Assembly (NCBI GenBank): GCA_023525975.1
Contig: CM042029.1
Span: forward strand, 81,636,849-81,700,848
Length of the DNA: 64,000 nt
Source: Smallanthus sonchifolius
Lineage: Eukaryota; Streptophyta; Magnoliopsida; Asterales; Asteraceae
Direction: 5' to 3'
Shown here: piece by piece, positions 55,516 through 64,000 of the stretch
How positions within the stretch are numbered: the first letter of the stretch is position 1
Layout of the letters: each line of letters opens with the position of its first letter
Program-made: the position numbers and the translations under genes
Notes under the pieces: generated by a model
Told to the model about the DNA's origin: nothing
The model's input: the letters and a program-made list of their open reading frames with translations, nothing else
Database searches by the model: none

Positions 55516-56496
55516 ATGTCTTCATTATCAAGCGAGGACGCCCGGGTAATGGCGTTCGGAGCTATGACATCGGCGGCGGTTAGGTGGTGTGAAGAGGCGG
55601 AATCGTCCTCAAGACCATTAAAACGAAACGCACGTCTCAACCGTGACCGGGCGGCGGCTAACACACTTTTACTCAAAGATTACTTTGACGAAGGTTGTTT
55701 ATACGGGGAGGAGCAATTTAATACACGGTTTCGAATGAGTCGGAGATTATTTTTAAAAATTAATACTGATATCGAGAGAGACGTGCCTTGGTTCCGTCAA
55801 CGTGTTGATGCAAGAGGTCGGGTTGGCGTCACCTCCTTTCAAAAGTGTACGGCCGCGATTCGTCAAATGGCATATGGTACCGCTAGTGATTCGTTTGATG
55901 ATTACTTGAAGATGTCAGAACGAACGATCAGGTCATGTATTTACAAGTTTTCTAAAGCTATAATTTTATTGTACGGTCAAAAATATTTACGTAAACCTTC
56001 GGCTAGCGACATTCAACAGTTATATGCTTTTCATGAAGCTAAACACGGCTTTGTCGGCATGCTTGGTAGCATCGATTGCACGCATTGGGATAGGAGAAAT
56101 TGCCCAAATGCGTGGCGAGGTCAGTTTGCACGCGGCGATCATCCTCGGCCAAGTATTATGCTTGAAGCCGTGGCTTCAAATGATCTATGGTTTTGGCATG
56201 CATTTTTTGGCGTTGCCGGTGCGAACAATGACATTAACGTTCTTAATCAATCGCCTATATTCGACGATATGATTAACGGAACCGCACCATACTCATCGTT
56301 TGAACTTAGAGGATCGCATTACAAGCGAGGGTATTATCTAGCCGATGGAATATATCCGGAATATGCAACAATTGTCAAGTTTCTTACGTGTCCAGAAGGT
56401 ATTAAACGTAATAATTATAAAAAGGCTCATGAGGCGGCAAGAAAAGATATTGAACGAGCGTTCGGTCTATTAAAGGATAAGTGGCATATAATATAA
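55516..56496 (+). pseudogene. PIF/Harbinger transposase (DDE domain), truncated at the C-terminus
   Basis: There are 326 residues from the ATG at 55516 to a TAA. Residues 60-175 carry the helical region with RFRMSRRLFLKI. The catalytic domain follows: D187 in GSIDCTHW, D239 in NNDINVL, a conserved LADGIYP at about 275, and E313 in DIERAFG. All acidic catalytic residues are therefore present. The stop falls directly after KWHII, where the family normally continues. In the same frame after the stop, RSARSWSQIKIRQEIRN and a short tail run to 56613. That tail appears to lack the usual CIILHNMI segment, so there is an internal deletion as well as the stop. The frame may be inactive, but it is otherwise fresh. 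Confidence 0.85.
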
Positions 56497-56897
56497 AGGT
56501 CGGCTCGATCTTGGTCTCAAATCAAAATCCGTCAAGAAATACGCAATCGAGAAATTCATAACGCACTAAAGGCGGACTTGATTGAGTATATTTATGAAAA
56601 ATCAAATCATTAGTAATGTAATTTATTTTATTATTAATGTAATTTTTTATTATTAATGAATATTATGTTTTATTTTATTTAAATATTATGTTTTATTTTA
56701 TTTAAATATTATGTTTAATTTTATTTAAATAAAAATTCAAAAATAAACATTAAATTATCACACCACCACAATCACATGGGTATACCCCTTGCCATGTGAT
56801 TATGGTGTGATTTTTCCAGAATCTGACGTGGCGCCACGTGGCGTGCACTTTATTATCATATCACACTATAATCACATGGATATACCCCTTCCCCTTA

Positions 56898-58946
56898 GGC
56901 AAATCATTTTGTTACAGTGTTTTTTCCCCACGACACAAAGTTGCTTTTTAATAATTATTAAATTTTCAAATTCCTTGGATGCTTTCTAACTCTGACGTCA
57001 AGTGGGCCCGATTAAGACAACATATTGACCAGAGTTGGACGAGGCTCTCTCATGTGACGAGGATGCGACGTCACAACATTCAATGTTCGCCGTTAAAAAA
57101 AAGTGATTTAGAAACAAGTTTTTGTTGTTATTGACATGATAATTTTTTACCAAAATACATTTGACTTTTAATTGCTTTTATTTTTAACTAGTTATCGAAC
57201 ACTTATTCCCTTTGTATGTTCTCCATCACACACATTCAAACACAAGCACCTGTGTTGGTGCTCACTCCATAGCCGTCATCACGCACATGTGTAGTCCCCG
57301 ATGTCACCATTGCTGTTAATTCCCCGGCAACACTGATCTATGTTCCCCTCTTTCCTTGTGATTTATCGATCTTCTTCCCCTTCTCATCATTACATCTCAA
57401 ATAAAAATATAAAAAATGGTAGGTTCCAAGTATGATTTATTTGCTTTTGAACCAAGTTTAGTGCTCTATTTCCACTCAATTTCTAGAAACTTTTATTTTT
57501 AAAAAATAATAGAAAAATTGAATGTGTGATAGATATCCTCATGTAAAAAAATATATAAAATTACCGGTTTTTTTAGCAACAACAATGATATTATGATATA
57601 AAACTTGATTAAGGGATATACGCATTATGGGTGAAATTCCTATGATGTCACTGGTATTTGTCTATAATTTGACGTAAGTCGGAGGTTCCTGTGAAACCAC
57701 GCAGTAAGTCAGACTGGTAATGTCAGCAATTTTATTATAGAAATTACCAGTGTATGCAGTGGTGTGTACACTCGGATAAAATAGTTGTGTTGCATGTGTG
57801 GATTGCATCAGGTTATAATTAAAATGTTTTGATATTGTATCTGCCAAAATAGTTTGTGTCTTGATGAACATGTTCACCAGTGTTTGCGCTGACGTTTTAT
57901 TTTTCAAAATGTTTTCAAATAATCAATGATTATCTGTGAGGCTAGTCCTGAGGGACAGTCTCGGGGATAAATGTAAATATTATTTTGACAGGGTTATGCG
58001 TTGAAAAGATGTCGACTCCCTAGGCACAGAAGATAGCACTGAAGGAGATGTTTTAGGATTATGGAATCCTAGACATGGGGTACTCCCTTAATATTCTCAA
58101 GGATAGGTGCTGAAAGGATAAACTCCCTAGGTATCTCGCTAACAAAGCTTGGTATTGAAAGGATAAACTCTTTAGGCACATGCCGACTACCTTATGACTC
58201 TAAATAAAACCTGATGTGATGTAGGGGATAATGTAGATGGCCGTGGACTATGTTTTGTAAACAAAAGGGTATTTAAATCCCTAGGAAATGAAAAAGATTA
58301 TTTATTCTCAGAATTTGAAAAATGTTCAATATCAATCCTTAGGTTGAGGTTTCATGGCAAGATCGATCCAAAAGTATTTTTCGCTGCAAAACACTCCAAT
58401 TCTTAAATAAAACAAGGTTGGAGGTGCCAATCTGGTCGCACCCCCGGGTATGACAAGTGGGGTCTTCAGCAAAAGGTTGCATTTTTACGTATGGAATTAC
58501 GTAGAACCCATATATATGGACTTGTAGAAACTAAACAGAAGTTTTGAATGTAAAAAGTATGAATATTGATGCCATTACAGTCCAGATCTAACCCATGTAG
58601 AAAAGTTAGGGTTTCTGAGTTAACGAACAGAGTACTCGCAAGGCTATTTCACGCGTGAGTACTTGAAGTAATGGCGTGGATACTCCATATGTGAACTCAG
58701 ATTATACATGTGTGATCTTGTGGGCTAAAACTTGAGGTACTCGCAATGAGACCTTAATGCGTGTACTTTTTTGCGTATACTCAAAAGTATTCATAAGAGG
58801 GGCGAATACTTAGAAGTATTCTCAAGATCTCGGTGCAAGAACTCTTGTGCGCGACGTGTACTTAGAGTAATTGCGTTTCAGATGGCTGTAGCAATATTTA
58901 TAGAATTTCGTGTGTTAATTCTTATGCAGACAATATAGTAACCTAG
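56898..58946. other. Intergenic, no recognised gene
   Basis: Pyrimidine-rich sequence at 57200-57400 looks like a leader but leads into no recognisable frame. From 58000 to 58200 an AAAGGATAAACTC.TAGG block is repeated two or three times. From 58620 to 58870 there are many degenerate GTACTCGCA / GAGTACTT words. The 81-codon minus frame at 57662-57907 has no known domain. Confidence 0.4.
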
Positions 58947-60003
58947 TGATCGCGGCGTCAAGGCTAATAAAAAACAATATTAAAAACTACTCCTTAGCTA
59001 GTTAGACTATAGACAAGGAAGTTGGGTTGTCGAATCCACATAAATTGGTGGAAAGAATGAATTGTAATAGTTTAACAAATTCTTTTGATTGAAATTCATA
59101 TTAAATAAAAATGCAACTTCCTCCAAACTTCAGGTTCTAGGTTTATGCAAAACTCGGATGTTCGATTGGACACCACATAGACACAGTGTTGGAAAATCAG
59201 TTAAAACAGTAATTAAAGGCAGGTTGTTGTCAACAAACCTATACAACTAGTTTCGTTACAAACCAGTATAATTCAATCACCCAATTTATAAGTACCAATT
59301 TTACTCCTTTTAGTCACCCAACCCTGCTACTAGGTTTTATCATCAACCGAACATGATTGTAAAGAAGAAAACTCAAAGCACCTAAATAAACTGTTTAATT
59401 CAACAAATACTGTCAAGTTATTGTCAGAAACTAACAGATCCAAAAACATAAACAACTAAATTAAAACATAAAACATATATGAAGCATGTGCCCGGAGGAA
59501 GCCACACACGATTTAGCCGCACATGCTTGTCAAACACACGAGCATAGCTTCAATTGATGATCCTATCTGATCTCTACCTCTTAACATTGCCCTCAGCCTC
59601 TCCAAATTTGTCTAATTGAAAGTTGTTCTCGAATTACGGTTGGATTTGGCTTTGATCGGAAATTAGAGCTTTTTGGCTGTTTCGCAGGCCGGTCGCGTAC
59701 CGCGAAAGTCTCTGGCCCATCCTTCGCATAGCCCCTTCTTCAATTCCTCGCGTGTCACGAACAAATGCTCCCAGGTCTTCGCGTACCGCAAAGATCCAAA
59801 ATCCCAAGCTTTTGACTTTTTACTCTTTGACCCCTTATACTTTGATGCCTTCTTGATTATATCTCGATCCCGCTCAATAAGCACGTTATACTTGTAACAA
59901 ACACTACTACAAAATACACATAAAACCGACTCGAAATAAAAAACTAAACTCTAAAAACTATACAAAATCGACTCTTAAACACGGGTTATTTGACCCTACA
60001 TCA
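58947..60003. mobile_element. Solo LTR, same family as 40832-42026
   Basis: It is 1,057 bp, starts TGATCGCGGCGTCAAG and ends TTTGACCCTACATCA. A perfect 5-bp duplication, CCTAG, lies at 58942-58946 and 60004-60008. The two copies differ by many substitutions and indels, so they are separate and old insertions. Confidence 0.85.
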
Positions 60004-60008
60004 CCTAG

Positions 60009-60766
60009 CTGATTGATTGAGATATAACAAGCGAGTCAACATATATGTTTACGATAGTTAAATACTCTTTTAACAGTTAAAAGAAAAAATAATATATAAA
60101 TTATGTGATTATTTGATAGTGGTTATCACATAAAAAGTTGGTTATCATTTGAACTCTTTCCTGTTATAATTTTTATATATAAGGGTGTACCCGGTGCTTG
60201 ACTTAGCTCCCGCATATGTATAGGATACGGGGAGAAGCCAGATCGCTTTTTAATATATGAATTATATATACACTTATTTTATTTAAGAATCGAATCGAAC
60301 GAACACGAACATCAGCGTTTTCGCGTTTGTTTATTTAACTTTAATTGAAAACGAACATGGACACATAACCGAACAAATTTTTTTGTTCATGTTCGTTCAT
60401 TAAGAAAATGAAAATGTTATTGTTCGTTCATTCGTTAAAAAGCTAAATGAACAGTTAATGAACGTAAATGAATATAATTTAACAAATGAACATAATTGAA
60501 CAAACATAAACCAACACAAACGAACAAGTCTAATACATCATAATTCATCCAAAAACACACGTAAATTTGAAAGTCCGATGGTTTCTCTTGAAAATCTAAG
60601 AGAATATTGAAAGCAATACCAAACGTTTTTTTATTATACTGTTATATTGGTTCTTGAGGATAGAAAAAAAAAACTTTTTAACCAATTTATGATAATATAA
60701 GGTTCGTACATATTTAATTATTTTAGAAAAGTAAAAATATATTAATGGGTTTAAAAACGAACGGAC

Positions 60767-60769
<3 letters not shown>
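60009..60769. other. Intergenic, with GAAC-rich repeat
   Basis: From 60270 to 60540 the sequence is made of CGAACGAAC/GTTCGTTC words. The matching half is at 63180-63375 (ending TTTACAGGCCTAAATAG), so the two probably belong to one hAT-like element split by the foldback element between them. No gene is seen. Confidence 0.4.

Positions 60770-60825
<56 letters not shown>
60770..60825. repeat. TA microsatellite
   Basis: An uninterrupted TA run of about 56 bases marks the left border of the foldback element. A shorter TA run (about 63154-63168) marks the right border. Confidence 0.95.
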
Positions 60826-60828
<3 letters not shown>

Positions 60829-61804
60829 GATGTTCTGTTATAAAGGCTCAAAACTCTAAAAAGTGTAGGAAAGAATCTCAGCCACAAGATCTTTGTGATT
60901 TGTGGCTGAGATTCACGCGATGACATTTTTGTAAATAATAGCAAGTGGAAAAGCAACATGAAGGGTATTAAGGGAAAAGCCAAGTCAAAAAAGTGTACAT
61001 GTAAGTCAAATGTCATTTCCTCTATTTTTTTAAACGTCCATAACTTTTTATACGTCATTATTTTTTTAAAAAAATTTCACCATAAAATCGAACGTTTTTT
61101 ATCTTTCCAACGAGTATGGTATTGCTATACTTATATACTCTTTAAAATTGTTTTTGTTTAAATGACATTAAAGTGAGTTTTTTTGTACATGATGTTTTAG
61201 ATCTATGGTGTTTTCAACTGTTTGTTTTTCTAGTTATGGTGTTTTACATATGTGGGTCATTTTCATCATGCCGTTTTAGCTTTTTTGGTTATGGTGTTTT
61301 CAACATTACGATTAGTTTTTTATTTTATATATATATATATTTAAATCATTTTTTTAAATAACATTAAAGTGGGTTTTACCAAACTTGGTGTTTTATATTT
61401 ATGGTGTTTTTAACTAAGTGTTTTTCAATATAAAGTTTTTCTGGTAATGGTGTTTTACATATGTGGACATTTTGAACATGACGTTTTAGCTTTTTTGGTC
61501 ATGGTGTTTTCAACATTACAATTAGTTTTTTTTATTATATATATATACACTTTTTTTGAAAAAAATTCACCATAAAATCGAGCGTTTTTTATCTTTCCAA
61601 CGACTATGGTATTGCTATATTTATATACTCTTTTAAATCGTTTTTGTTTAGATGACATTAAAGTGAGTTTTTTTGTACATGGTGTTTTAGATCTATGATG
61701 TTTTCAACTGTGTGTTTTTTCTAGTTATGGTGTTTTACATATGTGGGCCATTCGTTTTAGCTTTTTTGGTTATGGTGTTTTCAACATTACGATTAGTTTT
61801 TTAT

Positions 61805-61836
<32 letters not shown>

Positions 61837-62042
61837 AATCGTTTTTTTAAATAACATTAAAGTGGGTTTTACCAAACATGGTGTTTTATATTTATGGTGT
61901 TTTTAACTGAGTGTTTTTTAATATAAAGTTTTTCTGGTGATGGTGTTTTTCTGGTAATGGTGTTTTACACATGTGGCCATTTTGAACATGACGTTTTAGC
62001 TTTTTTGGTTATGGTGTTTTCAACATTACAATTAGTTTTTTT

Positions 62043-62080
<38 letters not shown>

Positions 62081-63153
62081 TTTTAAATCGTTTTTATTTA
62101 AATAACATTGAAAGTGAGTTTTTTTTTCAACATTGTGTTTTAGATCTATGGTATTTTTTCAACAGAGTTTTTTAGATAATGGTGGTTTTTCAACATAGAG
62201 TTTTTCTAGTAATTGTGTTTTACACCTAGAGGCCAACTTTAACATGGCGTTTAGCTTTTTTGGTTATGGTGTTTTCAAAATGACAGATTTCAACATGGTG
62301 TTTTTGGTCTTGGTGTTTTAGTTTCTTTATAAACTTTTTGATAAATCACAATGACAAATTATGATCCAACATTACGTTTTAGTTTCTTTATAAACTTTTT
62401 TAACATGACGTTTTAGTTTCAACATGTGTTTTCAGAATCACAATGACAAATTAAAACGTCAAATTTCCACATGGTATTTTTGTTCATGGTGTTTTCACAT
62501 GGCGATTTAGTTTATCATTGTGTTTTACAACTGTGACGTATAATTTATGTTGAACTAGACGTTTAAAAAAAGGTAAAACACCATAAACACAAACATGGCA
62601 AAAACACCATGTATATGGAAGTTAAAGTATAAAACACAATGAAAAACTAATCGTCGATTGAAATTTTACGCCAAAAGTGTAAAACATCATGACAAAACAA
62701 AAACACCATAAACATAAATATCATAAAATACATGTATATAGATGTTAAAATATAAAACACCATGTGTAAAATGCATAATTTCAAAAACCATGTGTAAACT
62801 CCATAAAATACCATAAAACACCATAAACACCATAAAAACTCACAAGTTCAAACAACACCCGGTTGGTGGGTTTTTTTTTTTTAATAAAGCAATACCATAC
62901 TCGTTGGAAAGATAAAAAAACGCTCGATTTTATGATATAATTTAAAAAAAATAATGTCGTATAAAAAAGTTATGGACGTTTAAAAAATGGGGGGGGAATG
63001 ACACGTGACTTGCATGTGCATGTGTTGATTCAAGGATCTTATGTTTTGACACAAGTACCCTTTCCCTTCTTTTCTATTCTTGGACACGTGTCGTGCTGAA
63101 AATTCTTCCTACACTTTTTATGCTTTTCTCCATTTGTAGCCTAACCCTCCTTT
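60826..63153. mobile_element. Large foldback (long-TIR) element, probably Mutator-like
   Basis: Outer arms match in inverse: AAAAAGTGTAGGAAAGAATC near 60857 with the inverse of CTTCCTACACTTTTT near 63104. A block at about 61030-61130 (CGTCCATAACTTTTTATACG, CTTTCCAACGAGTATGGTATT) also matches the inverse at about 62885-62980. The arms thus span roughly 300 bp with breaks. It appears to have inserted in a TA run, so the target duplication cannot be read. No protein is encoded. Confidence 0.6.
61076..62045. repeat. Two tandem units of about 490 bp inside the foldback element
   Basis: Units start at 61076 and 61566 with TTCACCATAAAATCG. Each holds many short GGTGTTTTAC / GGTGTTTTCAAC words and ends in a TA run. 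A partial third unit follows from about 62080. Within each unit two half-units can be recognised. Confidence 0.75.
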
Positions 63154-63179
63154 ATATATATATATATGAAAATTTGTTT

Positions 63180-63380
63180 TAATATTTAAACGAACGAATA
63201 CAAACAAACAAAAATACACAAACGAAATGAACGTTCACGAACAAGACATGTGTTTATGTTTGTTCGTTTAATTAAATAAATAAAAAATTTTCGTCATGTT
63301 CGTTTATTTATTTAAATGAATGAACATAAAATAACTTGTCACCGAACAATTTATGAACGTTCGGTTCATTTACAGGCCTA
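63180..63380. repeat. hAT-like terminal remnant, CGAAC-rich
   Basis: The inverse reads AGGCCTGTAAATGAACC with CGAACGTTCA, a style of terminus seen in many plant hAT-like elements. It pairs in composition with 60270-60540. The left terminus is lost or not identified. Confidence 0.4.
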
Positions 63381-64000
63381 AATAGACCTACTAGAGGTGC
63401 CTTTCCACCCCCCGTCTCTCTTAATTGGATCTGCCACTGCCATTACAACATTTAATGAAACTCAACGGGCCCATCAAGTCGGGCCTCCACCTACTCGAGT
63501 TGGGCCTATTTGAGTGGTAAAATACCAACGTTATTAACCAAGTGAATTATGTCTTTTTTGGTCTTATCCCCTCTCTTCCACACTTGGTTTTTATTTTATA
63601 ATTATTTAACAGAGTTTGTTTTCCTCCTTTTCTTTTATTACTTTTAAAATGTTTTGTTTTCATACATTCCGCATATTCTGTTAAGACGTGCTTATTTTTT
63701 TTATCTATGCGTCGGTATAAATTTTATTAGATACCGAGCAGGTCTACGTTCAGAACCGAGCCGGGTGAAATATACCTAATGTCTGCGTAACATGAATTCT
63801 ATTAAAAGCCGAGTCATGTTTCTGTCGCAACGAATGGAAAATGTATTTAATTATAACTAAAAGGAAAAAAAAAAGAAAAAGGAAGTTGCAAGTGCTTTGT
63901 TGTTAGCAGTTATCATTGTCAGCCACCATCATGATGGTCCCTTTGGCCACCAGCCATGCCACCATGTCGGTCGTTCACCCTACATAGAGAGTGACTTCTT
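63381..64000. other. Right edge, possible 3' end of a minus-strand gene
   Basis: It is mostly AT-rich and non-coding. At 63922-64000 the minus strand is open to the window edge and ends ..VNDRHGGMAGGQRDHHDGG then TGA. This could be the tail of a Gly/His-rich protein entering from the right. It is too short to name. Confidence 0.25.

Larger units (their letters stand above)
55198..56894 (+). mobile_element. PIF/Harbinger element
   Basis: It starts GGGGAACCGGTATACATG. It ends with the inverse-like GGATATACCCCTTCCCC. The 3-bp duplication TTA lies at 55195-55197 and 56895-56897, the expected Harbinger target. A transposase frame fills the centre. The right end carries two copies of an AATCACATGG-RTATACCCCTT block, the inner one (56759-56812) being a palindrome. 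No second (Myb-like) Harbinger frame is present. Confidence 0.85.

Noticed and set aside
57662..57907. 81-codon minus frame
   Set aside because: No signal peptide, domain or splice context; length is within chance for this AT-rich DNA.

Overview
The window looks like an AT-rich, repeat-dense intergenic stretch of a flowering-plant (dicot) nuclear genome. The evidence is spliced GT-AG genes, plant-type Copia, Gypsy, hAT, Mutator, Harbinger, CACTA, Helitron, LINE and SINE sequences, and transposons nested inside one another. The composition and hAT style recall Asteraceae, but that is only an impression. No CRISPR, operon or bacterial feature is present.

Host genes are few. An SMP-30/gluconolactonase-like beta-propeller gene runs off the left edge on the minus strand (1-880). 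A small DnaJ-domain gene lacks a recognisable first exon (6556-8778, plus). A small secreted proline-rich, extensin-like protein lies at 13182-13610 (plus). Everything else that can be recognised is mobile DNA or its remains.

Layout. 2.4-3.8 kb: two long-TIR Mutator-like elements with perfect 9-bp target duplications, then a SINE. 4.4-5.1 kb: a decayed Ty3/gypsy pol. 6.9-8.3 kb: the DnaJ intron, filled with a hAT-like remnant and a Helitron. 10.1-11.6 kb: a hAT MITE and a CACTA MITE. 13.76-18.67 kb: an apparently intact and very young Ty1/copia element with 203-bp LTRs. 19.8-21.3 kb: a Mutator-like element that carries a gene-like fragment and a nested Helitron. 22.4-37.1 kb: a hAT element into which a Pack-MULE, a 10.6-kb giant-LTR retroelement (element A) and a second hAT have inserted. 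37.6-38.1 kb: a LINE fragment. 40.5-42.5 kb: a solo LTR inside another solo LTR. 43.2-52.7 kb: a second giant-LTR retroelement (element B). 55.2-56.9 kb: a PIF/Harbinger element with a nearly complete transposase. 58.9-60.0 kb: another solo LTR. 60.8-63.2 kb: a large foldback element built of about 490-bp repeats.

The most unusual system is the pair of giant-LTR elements A and B. Both have 2.7-2.9 kb LTRs, a perfect initiator-Met tRNA primer site, a polypurine tract and target duplications, but neither has recognisable gag or pol. Both carry a tandem array of hairpin units, a conserved TATA box and splice donor in the LTR, and a tRNA-like A-box/B-box pair in the LTR. Element A also carries one coding-looking frame for a coiled-coil, tail-anchored membrane protein (with one in-frame amber codon). 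That frame is missing from element B.
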